Source of the DNA: a virus
Virus record (IMG/VR): IMGVR_UViG_3300042010_000071
Location: 1-22,455 of that record
DNA length: 22,455 nt
Direction: 5' to 3' (one strand)
The first letter of the stretch is position 1; each line of letters starts with the position of its first letter. Made by a program: the position numbers and the translations under genes. Of this stretch, positions 14,901-20,350 are shown in pieces. The notes beneath the pieces are model-generated. The model made no database searches and was not told the DNA's origin. It saw only the letters and a program-made list of their open reading frames with translations.

Positions 14901-15980
14901 GGCTTCAGCCAGCTTTTCAGTCCATCCGCCGAGGGCACGTGCAGTGCTGGCAAGTCCTTCTTGGAATTGTGGGAAAAGCGTTTGGGACATGTCGCGTAGT
15001 GCATTACGGGCCACGTCCCAAAAGTTGCTTTTGATAGTGTTGCCAAGAGTCTTGTATTGCGCTGTTACTTCAGGAAGTTGCTTTCCGAAGTCCTTCAATG
15101 CTACAATCAATGTACCGATACCGACGAGGAATCCTGTAGCCATTCCGGGAGCAGCAATTGCAGCCATAGAAATAATAGACCCAAGAGATGCCGCAAGGGT
15201 TGAGAGACCACCAATGGATGAGATCGCGGCACCGCCGATGGACCCCAGCATTACTGCCATCTTTGCGATTCCCGGAACAGCCTTATCAATGTTGATGAAG
15301 TGGTCGGCCATCTTCTTGAGATCACCAGCAAGAACTCGGGCACCAGTCATACGTGCAATGGCATTGCCAGCAGCCACGAGAGGCCCCGAATTCATCACGA
15401 CATTAACACGAAGCTGGCGCATTCTTGTCAGGAGGGCTAGCCTTGCGCGTGCTGCTTCATCATCAACATCCGGGGTCACTGTGGGGTTGGATCTCCCCAT
15501 GTCATCGAGCATATCGTCAATTTCTCGACGAGCAGCTAGTGTGTCCGCTTCAAGCTGGACTGTTGCTCTAAGAGATTGGTTTGCAATTTCATGCAAATCT
15601 ATGATAGCTTGTCTAGGATCGGTATCAACACCAATATGTACAGTCTGATCCTGAAGGTGAGAGAGGTTGGTGATGTTCTGTAGATCGGAGACTGCCTGCT
15701 CAGTGTTCACATTGACTGTAATAGTCTGATCACCTAGGACAGTGTTGGCTAGATCATCTAGCGAGCGTTGGGCAGAGGAAGTGTCGGCATCAACAGTAAG
15801 GGTCTGATCCTCCAGTTGGCTGTCAGCCAGATCAGCCAATTGTGCGGTCGCTGAAGATACATCCGCGTCTACGTGAATAGTAATCGAGTCATTGATCGAT
15901 TCAATTGCAGAACGGATATCCCTTTCAAGTTTATCCGTAATAGCTCGGATGTTTACATATGCAGACCCGATTACAGTCAT
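11940..15980 (-). CDS. Tail tape measure protein (1346 residues)
   Basis: It sets tail length and fills the tail tube before DNA ejection. Residues 33-160 contain at least three 26-27-residue beta-alpha repeats ending in DQT (VDADTSSAQRSLDDLANTVL type), as in many tape measures. Hydrophobic Gly/Ala-rich stretches, possibly membrane-active, lie near 240-290 and 730-760 (ANPVALVIAGIVAGIAALV). Residues 881-1144 are six 44-residue Trp-rich repeats. Near residue 1213 is the motif FFGIKSPSRVMRDQVG, which is characteristic of tape measure C-termini. AGGTGG stands before the ATG at 15980. It follows the assembly chaperones, the normal order. If about 1.5 angstroms per residue applies, the tail would be near 200 nm; this is a rule-of-thumb inference. 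No lytic transglycosylase or peptidase motif is visible. Confidence 0.96.
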   Translation of the reverse strand: MTVIGSAYVNIRAITDKLERDIRSAIESINDSITIHVDADVSSATAQLADLADSQLEDQTLTVDADTSSAQRSLDDLANTVLGDQTITVNVNTEQAVSDLQNITNLSHLQDQTVHIGVDTDPRQAIIDLHEIANQSLRATVQLEADTLAARREIDDMLDDMGRSNPTVTPDVDDEAARARLALLTRMRQLRVNVVMNSGPLVAAGNAIARMTGARVLAGDLKKMADHFINIDKAVPGIAKMAVMLGSIGGAAISSIGGLSTLAASLGSIISMAAIAAPGMATGFLVGIGTLIVALKDFGKQLPEVTAQYKTLGNTIKSNFWDVARNALRDMSQTLFPQFQEGLASTARALGGWTEKLAEALKVHLDNNVIVGMFGFLSKSIDIASQALEPLVQAFVELGWVGGELLPRLATWFVEVSNKFSNFINAAASNGDLRRWIEEGITNLKRLGSIVAETAGIFSGITDAARAAGSDGLGTLLSFVDRLNTAVNSPEGIKALTTIFQGANAVASSLGDAFFKLFGAIGSAAPTVRSALESIAGVIKVVSDAIAAITSNPEFQAGFAAMFDGIQKGFEALAPVVGTMGPKMGAFLSIIGSLAANIGGVLAAALEVALPLITALKQAIDPLIPVLGDALIQIIQALKPAFDSLTSVMLTVAPAITSIIQAVAPFIAQVVETLGPALPAIIAGVVGFAAAWKATVAIQGIISGITTAMAAYRAGMTLATAIQTGFNIAALANPVALVIAGIVAGIAALVAGVIWAYNNVGWFKDGIDAAFKFIGEVIGNIVSFWNTNVVPMFEGATKAAGDFFGGIGKWVGEAITFIQGFFGNFGGNFEKGLSVVGDGIGNFFGGIADQVGQFIGGIVNGVADFFRPVVDFISNVINTIVTIISTGVQMYIGIWVGAFNFMADVFRNIWNGIVWFFEPLVNLITSIIQGAVDIITAIWTAAWEIISTIFIGIWTNLVRFFTPIIQSISDTITTIVNAIVSTWNSVWQGIVDFFTTVWNQMVAIYSPIIQSISDTITGIVNGVRDTWNAVWQGIVDYFTTIWNLMVAIYSPIINGIRDTIVNIVNGISDTWNSIWSGISNFFSTIWNNIVSFVSGAIQNVSNTINNVVNGINNAWNSTWSAIGNFVRDVWNNIVNGVSGFVNEVQRNIQNVLDTIGRIGSDILNNIGNFGSLLLNAGRDLIDGLAQGIRNASGAIVDTIKNIAAGALDTIKNFFGIKSPSRVMRDQVGKQLGAGLAIGIESMVGRVKKATATLAEAAVPEIADIMLPAVKTASQKQAVTATVAPVLSRDTVTGTSRASTGTGVFGQSGIGGVTNVNFTVNPSQGLNETQIGEAAMNHMYWKLSTSN
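12549..13340 (-). repeat. Six tandem 132-bp repeats in the tape measure gene
   Basis: Units start at 13340, 13208, 13076, 12944, 12812 and 12680, and each encodes 44 residues. Trp at unit positions 15, 19 and 30 is conserved in most copies. 44 is four times 11, and aromatics recur at 15, 26 and 37, so the underlying period is 11 residues. A run of about 28 bases (minus strand reads CATTCAGTCAATTTCTGACA and onwards) is identical between the third and fourth units, with nearby differences. The copies read through in frame. Confidence 0.88.
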
Positions 15981-15993
15981 CTATTCCACCTAA

Positions 15994-16742
15994 TTACCCA
16001 TAAACTGGGAGTCCCGGTAGACCCTCGTCGCCTAGCTCTACACCGTTATTTTGGCCCACTGGTAGGTTGTCTATCTCTCCTCGTTCTAGGCGAGCATAGA
16101 AATCTTCATCATACGTGGCAGCTTCTCGTTCAAGCGTCTCGTAGAATTCTTCGTCATATACTGTGGCACCCTCAGTCTTAATTTTACCATACACTGAGTT
16201 AACTTTATTTCGAACCTTAGTGAGTCCGCCATCAATTTTGGCGTCCTCAATCACGTCTGCACAGAGAACAGCATCTATTATATTCATTGCTCTACGAGCA
16301 GTGGACTTGCAGATTAGATCATACAAGTCCACGCCCGATGCTAGATACTGTCCATCTATGAACGACCAGTTACTAAGAAACTGCCGTCCTACTGAGCAGA
16401 CGCCTTCGTAGGGCGCGAGGTATACGCCTGAATGAGCTTGCCAACTGACTGGGAAATCGCAATCACATCGATCTCCTCTTCGGAGGTACGTAGGTGGGTG
16501 TCCAGACGGGTATACTCTTCTGCATCAAGTGCCTCTTTGAGGAAGTTCTTGAACGCAACGATGGACGAGACACCGCCACCGTCCGATGCTTCAAGGAAGT
16601 CCATGAGCACGATACCCTGAACAAAAGGCTTTGCTGTGAATGTCTCCCCGCCAAGTTCAAATGTTACGGTCTCGGGAGCCTTGCCTTCTTCGGTGTTCTC
16701 ACCGGAGGCGGAAAAATTGCGGCTGTCTGCTGCTGTAGGCAT
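15994..16742 (-). CDS. Tail assembly chaperone, long frameshift product (gpG-T type)
   Basis: The second chaperone protein is made by shifting -1 near the end of the shorter chaperone. The -1 frame is open from 16524, through the stop of the short gene (16391-16389), down to TAA at 15996-15994. Its only in-frame start past the overlap is a GTG at 16332 with no convincing ribosome site, which favours frameshifting over separate initiation. The T-like part is acidic, with two similar segments near its end (TVYDEEFYETLEREA and TYDEDFYARLERGE). The best slip site I can see is C-CCT at 16413-16410, giving a product of about 249 residues. No classical XXXYYYZ heptamer is in phase, so the exact site is uncertain. 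The product probably guides tape measure and tube assembly. Confidence 0.72.
16389..16742 (-). CDS. Tail assembly chaperone, short product (gpG type)
   Basis: This 117-residue acidic, helical protein lies two genes from the tape measure in the usual chaperone place. It has a beta segment near residues 24-38 (ETVTFELGGETFTAKPF), then helices (FKNFLKEALDAEEYTRLDTH) and a C-terminal tail (KLIQAYTSRPTKASAQ) where frameshifting would occur. In characterised siphophages this protein coats the tape measure during tube polymerisation and is absent from mature virions. The stop is TAG at 16391-16389. Seen: order, length, acidity and the overlapping -1 frame. Inferred: function. Confidence 0.85.
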   Translation of the reverse strand: MPTAADSRNFSASGENTEEGKAPETVTFELGGETFTAKPFVQGIVLMDFLEASDGGGVSSIVAFKNFLKEALDAEEYTRLDTHLRTSEEEIDVIAISQSVGKLIQAYTSRPTKASAQ

Positions 16743-16768
16743 ATGTCGTTCCTAATATACGTCGTTAT

Positions 16769-17152
16769 CTATCGAATTACACGAGACAGGTTATCTGTCA
16801 GATACCTGTTCGGCTTGGTTCCCGGATGGAAAACCATTTTGCTATACACTATTCTACCATGGGAATAGAAGCGCAATGTTTGCGCTCTACGCGGAAGAAT
16901 GATATGAGGTTTTGTACCGTTGTGGTGCATTAGAGCGATGCGGTTGTTTGCACCTACTGTCGCCACCAGCCCCTTGCCGTCCCGTACCACTTGGTATCGA
17001 ATGGACTTCTTCAGGGTACCGGTCCTTACCCCGACCTGCCGTCTTGCGAGGCCCTGTAGCTTTATGGCTCTTTTCCTGAGATAGTTCCCTACATCTCCTC
17101 TGGGAGATGTGGTCAACTGATCATAGGCAGCTTTGTTCAGTACGAACTTCAT
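16769..17152 (-). CDS. HK97 gp10-like head-tail connector / neck protein
   Basis: This 127-residue basic protein forms or stabilises the neck between portal complex and tail. It carries the family signature near residues 40-52 (GVRTGTLKKSIRY) and the downstream HHNGTKPHIILP segment, close to the RTGxLxxSI...HxGT pattern of HK97 gp10-like proteins. Its ATG overlaps the stop of the gene before it as TAATG, so the two are probably translated together. Length is typical for the family. Confidence 0.82.
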   Translation of the reverse strand: MKFVLNKAAYDQLTTSPRGDVGNYLRKRAIKLQGLARRQVGVRTGTLKKSIRYQVVRDGKGLVATVGANNRIALMHHNGTKPHIILPRRAQTLRFYSHGRIVYSKMVFHPGTKPNRYLTDNLSRVIR

Positions 17153-17691
17153 TAGGATTGAGCCGATACTGCGGACGCCGTTACCACCAGCGTCATGGCC
17201 TGAAAGCCTCCCTGCGGAGATCCTGCGGAAACGTCAGCAAGGGCACCTATGGTCATGGTTTCACCGGCACGAAGGCCAGCATCCATTAGAAGCATGGCAT
17301 CCTGCATTTGCTTACGGGCAATATCGCTCTGGACATCCGAAGGCAAAGTCTGTACTCCCGTCACAGCCTGAGCAAATTTGGCCGGAACCGTAGTTGTGGG
17401 GTTAGCTGCCACTGTGTTAGGCTGCGGGAGAGCGCGGACCACTTCAACAATGTAGACTCCAGTACGCGGTCCAGCGCATTTGACCGGTTCCTGAGCTTGG
17501 TTACCCGGAAGACCCGAGTAACCTTGCTCAAAGGAAACCGTCACCTGTTCACAATCGTGAACGGTATCGCCTTGACCGCCGACTGCGAGGTATCTTCTTG
17601 TCGGAAGATCCACTCCATGGTCGGCATACGTCGCTACAACAGTGTTGAGGATGAGGTCCGCTATCTCGACAAATTCATTTGGATCGAGCAT
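17152..17691 (-). CDS. Probable tail terminator / tail completion protein
   Basis: This 179-residue protein lies between the adaptor region and the gp10-like connector. It begins with a helix (DPNEFVEIADLILNTVVATY) followed by beta strands (CEQVTVSFEQGYSG, GVYIVEVVRALPQP). A helical segment (SDVQSDIARKQMQDAMLLMD) and a final beta segment (GGFQAMTLVVTASAV) follow. The alpha-beta order and position match tail terminators of actinophages, which cap the tail tube and join it to the head. Identification is by context and pattern. TAAGGA stands before the ATG at 17691, and the stop overlaps the next gene. Confidence 0.62.
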   Translation of the reverse strand: MLDPNEFVEIADLILNTVVATYADHGVDLPTRRYLAVGGQGDTVHDCEQVTVSFEQGYSGLPGNQAQEPVKCAGPRTGVYIVEVVRALPQPNTVAANPTTTVPAKFAQAVTGVQTLPSDVQSDIARKQMQDAMLLMDAGLRAGETMTIGALADVSAGSPQGGFQAMTLVVTASAVSAQS

Positions 17692-17709
17692 AGCGGGTTT
17701 CCTTAGGTG

Positions 17710-17982
17710 TTAGTTGATGATCTCGTTTAGCTTACTTACGAGGGTCTTACGGTTCTCACCGTCAAGCTCCGCGGAAAGGGCCTTCTCAGCCTTCTCAGCG
17801 TCGTCTCCGACCCATGCGAGGACTTCCTTGATGGAACCCTCGGGAACTGCCTCTTCGTCGGTCTGAGGGGCTTCTACGGCCTCCTCAGATACCTCCTGAT
17901 TGAAAGAGTCAACGGTCGGATCGGCTTGTTCTACGTTAGGTTCGTTGTATTCTGGTGCTGCGTAAGGATCTGTATCACTCAT
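17710..17982 (-). CDS. Small acidic protein with helical C-terminal domain
   Basis: This 90-residue protein is of unknown function. Residues 1-48 are disordered and strongly acidic (NQEVSEEAVEAPQTDEEAVP). Residues 49-90 form a compact helical domain (EGSIKEVLAWVGDDAEKAEK...NRKTLVSKLNEI). A similar small domain recurs in actinophage structural proteins as far as I recall, with no known role. One base separates its ATG from the stop of the adaptor gene. It may be a connector accessory or assembly factor; the sequence does not decide. Confidence 0.72.
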   Translation of the reverse strand: MSDTDPYAAPEYNEPNVEQADPTVDSFNQEVSEEAVEAPQTDEEAVPEGSIKEVLAWVGDDAEKAEKALSAELDGENRKTLVSKLNEIIN

Positions 17983-17983
17983 A

Positions 17984-18673
17984 TTAGTTCACTCTTTCTG
18001 CTCTTACCGCTCCCGGCAAGAACACTTTAGGCCTCTTCTTGGCCTTGTAGGGATTTACTGCTGCAAGGAAGAGATCTATTTCGTAGATTCCCACCTTGCC
18101 ATTAGAGATAAATTCCTGAGGGTCCATCACAGTGTATGATACTCCCTGACGAGCTACTGATGAGATTCGTTCAGGGAGTGCACACGATGGGTCACTCATG
18201 TCGGAAAGTATCAGTTCGTTTGCCAGTCGAATTGCTGCTCTCTTACCCGCTGCTGGCGGAGGAGTACCGTACGTGTATGTGACCGAAAGTTCGTTCACAG
18301 GGTCCAGTACCCACGGGAGAGCATGTTGCCTCACTAGGTAGCTATTATTTCTTAGGGAAAACTCGGACGGAGTTAGCTCACGCCCCAAGTGTGTAACAGA
18401 GTCTATCGATCTGACCGGTGTGTGGCGCAAGCGAAGGTTTCGCTGGCCTTCCGAAAATCTGGGAAGGTTGTACATACTCCCAGAGATAACGTACGGACTG
18501 GTTAGGTTTGACGTTGCGATATCTGAAGTATATACTTCAGTTACAGTCTGAACCCCTGTGTACTTCTCTCCTGACAGCTTGTAGAGAATGAAGCTGGCAA
18601 AATGGACAGCAGATTCAGTATATGGCCCAGTCGGGTCGCAAGTGTCTGCTGCACTAATCCATAGAGTAGCCAT
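17984..18673 (-). CDS. Head-to-tail adaptor
   Basis: This 229-residue protein is likely to bind below the portal and start the neck. The C-terminal half is the most telling: AAIRLANELILSDMSDPSCA, LPERISSVARQGVSYTVMDP and GIYEIDLFLAAVNPYK. This closely follows the pattern of head-to-tail adaptors in mycobacteriophages and other actinophages (helical pair, then LPERV...RQGVS...D...GxxxVD). It is the first gene of the second transcription unit, with GGAG about 6 bases before its ATG. There is a consensus -10 element 25 bases upstream and a terminator beyond that. Confidence 0.86.
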   Translation of the reverse strand: MATLWISAADTCDPTGPYTESAVHFASFILYKLSGEKYTGVQTVTEVYTSDIATSNLTSPYVISGSMYNLPRFSEGQRNLRLRHTPVRSIDSVTHLGRELTPSEFSLRNNSYLVRQHALPWVLDPVNELSVTYTYGTPPPAAGKRAAIRLANELILSDMSDPSCALPERISSVARQGVSYTVMDPQEFISNGKVGIYEIDLFLAAVNPYKAKKRPKVFLPGAVRAERVN

Positions 18674-18697
18674 TTTTCTCCAATGCTCTTTCAGTCA

Positions 18698-18713
18698 ATT
18701 ATACCATATGGTA
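18698..18713 (-). promoter_or_regulatory. Extended -10 promoter overlapping a 12-bp palindrome
   Basis: Minus strand reads TGGTATAAT, a TGn extended -10 with a perfect TATAAT at 18703-18698. No good -35 is seen, which extended -10 promoters tolerate. The palindrome TACCATATGGTA (18702-18713) ends inside the -10 box, so a protein bound there would block polymerase. Initiation would fall near 18691, about 18 bases before the adaptor ATG. The sites are seen; promoter and operator roles are inferred. Confidence 0.55.
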
Positions 18714-18721
18714 GAAACAAG

Positions 18722-18755
18722 ACTGGCTGGCCTCGTTGAATAGAGACCAGCCAGT
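18722..18755 (-). terminator. Hairpin terminator after the tail tube gene
   Basis: ACTGGCTGG (18722-18730) pairs with CCAGCCAGT (18747-18755), a perfect 9-bp GC-rich stem. After one mismatch the stem continues 3 bp (CTC/GAG) around an 8-base loop. On the minus strand it is followed by the T-rich TCTTGTTTC. It starts 15 bases beyond the stop of the tail tube gene and sits directly upstream of the next promoter. Confidence 0.75.
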
Positions 18756-18770
18756 TTGATATAGCGGCGG

Positions 18771-19412
18771 TTATGTTACTGTTTGGTAGCCAGTTCCAGC
18801 AGGGATCGTAGAGGTACGTGCCTGCTGTGCAGGAGCGTCCGATGCGAACGGCCAGAGTGGGGCGGCAGGTCCGTCACCGAATCCTGTGTTTCCGACAGCC
18901 CAGCCTTCGAAGCTGGTAGCCATCATGTCGTTCTGGATCGCACGCTCTCCAGAAAGCTGCATCTGTGCGTACGGGAACACGAAGTGCCAGTACGGGTTGG
19001 TGCTGGTCTGACGGCCACCGACGTTTGCGATGGACCAGACTTCAATGGCAACACCGTTAGGCGTTGCGTCAACACCTACAAGAGGCATCTTCCAACCAAC
19101 AGTCTGTCCACCGGAGGATAGCAGGGTACCACCAGCAATGATCTGTGAGAACTCGGGGTCCGGGTCACAGAGTGCGATGCTGAGGGTTACGCGCTTGAGG
19201 GTACGTGCAGTCTTCCATGAAGCACATACTGTACCGTCTGCGGCCTTAGTGGTGAATTCTTCGCCGTCTTCGTACTCGGGAGTATATCCGAGAGAGACGA
19301 ACTTCTTAGTAACGTATGAAGCGCTAGCTCCAGTGACGAGGGCACCTGCTGCATCCAGTTTGGTAACTCGGATTGCAAGTCCTCCAACGCTGGCAGCGTT
19401 ATCGTGAGCCAT
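18771..19412 (-). CDS. Probable major tail (tube) protein
   Basis: This 213-residue protein probably stacks as hexameric rings around the tape measure. It is beta-rich: SYVTKKFVSLGYTPEYEDGE opens the core, then a stretch near 60-85 with VTLSIALCDPDPEF. A later stretch, NPYWHFVFPYAQMQLSGERA and SFEGWAVGN, resembles tail tube proteins of actinophages as I remember them. The C-terminus is Ala/Thr/Pro-rich. No other tube candidate lies between the connectors and the chaperones, where the gene normally sits, which supports this call. GGAG precedes the ATG. It ends at a strong terminator, as expected for a high-copy product. A capsid-associated role is the main alternative. Confidence 0.7.
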   Translation of the reverse strand: MAHDNAASVGGLAIRVTKLDAAGALVTGASASYVTKKFVSLGYTPEYEDGEEFTTKAADGTVCASWKTARTLKRVTLSIALCDPDPEFSQIIAGGTLLSSGGQTVGWKMPLVGVDATPNGVAIEVWSIANVGGRQTSTNPYWHFVFPYAQMQLSGERAIQNDMMATSFEGWAVGNTGFGDGPAAPLWPFASDAPAQQARTSTIPAGTGYQTVT

Positions 19413-19425
19413 GTGGTTCTCCTAA

Positions 19426-20295
19426 TTATGCGTAATCTAGTGTGAGGTCAACTAGTACTGCGTACGAGTCGGTGGTAGCCCATGTGACGGCTGCTGACCC
19501 GTCAACGAAATACTCGATATCGTTGATTCGGGAGTTGACAGCCTGATTAAGGTTTCCCGGTATGACAACTGTCGGACCAATGCGGACGGAGATAGGGCCG
19601 GTTGCGTACATCCACGCCTTACCAGCGCCAGCGTTGACACCGGTTGGACCCTTCTTCGAGTAACCCACGCCTGATACAACGGAGTTTCCGAGAGGAGAGA
19701 CAAGCTTTCCGCCATCTTTGTCAAGGTTGAGGGCCGAACCGACTACCGTAGGAACGTGGATGACACCCTTTGAACCCAGAGAGGCGTTTCCAAGGGCTTC
19801 TTCCAGCAAGCCAAGACCGTAACGAATCTTTACTGCGGTTCCAGCGGTAGGGGTTACATCAACAGATTGCGCCGAAGCGAGATATCTGTTATCATTGGGG
19901 GAGTCAAGAAGTTTTGCTATATCGCCATTCCAGAATTCAATCTCGATTGCCTTCTGCATCACAATATTCAGCGCTTTCTTCGCGCTGTCTTCAACCTCAG
20001 CCGGGTTGGTTCCCATGGTGGAAACCTTCACGGATGCCTTAACATCGAAGGGGTAATATGTCTTGAAGTGCTCTTTTGAAGCAGAGTTGTCAATGACAGT
20101 AACGGTCTCTGTCGGGCTTGCCCCGAAGATGGAGCCGTTGGCTACAACAACGCCAGCGTCCTTGTTCTCGTAGGTAATCCCGGAGGTCCAAAAGCTATCG
20201 TTGTGATCGTACGTAGTGGTAGCTGGACTCAGAATACCGTAAGGGGCGACCTCAAGTCCCGCTGTGGGAACTAGGGTTGTGTTACTGCGTGCCAT
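19426..20295 (-). CDS. Second capsid-type structural protein (possible pentamer or HK97-fold subunit)
   Basis: This 289-residue protein follows directly after the major capsid gene. A long helix (KKALNIVMQKAIEIEFWNGD, about 105-125) is followed by a segment with GVIHVPTVVGSALN, then GNSVVSGVGYSKKGP and GPISVRIGP, and a final strand rich region. The helix-loop-strand order resembles the P and A domains of HK97-fold capsid proteins. Some actinophages are annotated with separate hexamer and pentamer capsid proteins in this order, and this gene could be the second. It could instead be a decoration protein. No prohead protease or portal is in the window. AAGGA precedes the ATG at 20295. Confidence 0.6.
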   Translation of the reverse strand: MARSNTTLVPTAGLEVAPYGILSPATTTYDHNDSFWTSGITYENKDAGVVVANGSIFGASPTETVTVIDNSASKEHFKTYYPFDVKASVKVSTMGTNPAEVEDSAKKALNIVMQKAIEIEFWNGDIAKLLDSPNDNRYLASAQSVDVTPTAGTAVKIRYGLGLLEEALGNASLGSKGVIHVPTVVGSALNLDKDGGKLVSPLGNSVVSGVGYSKKGPTGVNAGAGKAWMYATGPISVRIGPTVVIPGNLNQAVNSRINDIEYFVDGSAAVTWATTDSYAVLVDLTLDYA

Positions 20296-20350
20296 GTTAA
20301 TTCCTTAAGTTAATTCTGAGTCCAGCTACTTTTTACTATTTGATTACTGA

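Noticed and set aside
12313-15648. Several open frames of 160 to 260 codons on the plus strand
   Set aside because: All are antisense to the tape measure gene and arise from its codon bias; none shows plausible start sites or domain patterns.
16389-16400. Sequencing error or pseudogene at the chaperone gene
   Set aside because: A stop followed by a long open -1 frame is the normal layout for siphophage chaperones upstream of the tape measure, and both parts look like intact protein.
16470-16485. TTTCCCA-like heptamer as the frameshift site (minus strand)
   Set aside because: Relative to the chaperone frame the codons are ATT TCC CAG, so the heptamer is out of phase for a -1 slip.
20296-20350. 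Terminator between the two capsid-type genes
   Set aside because: Only short, weak complementary segments are present, without a stable stem or T run.
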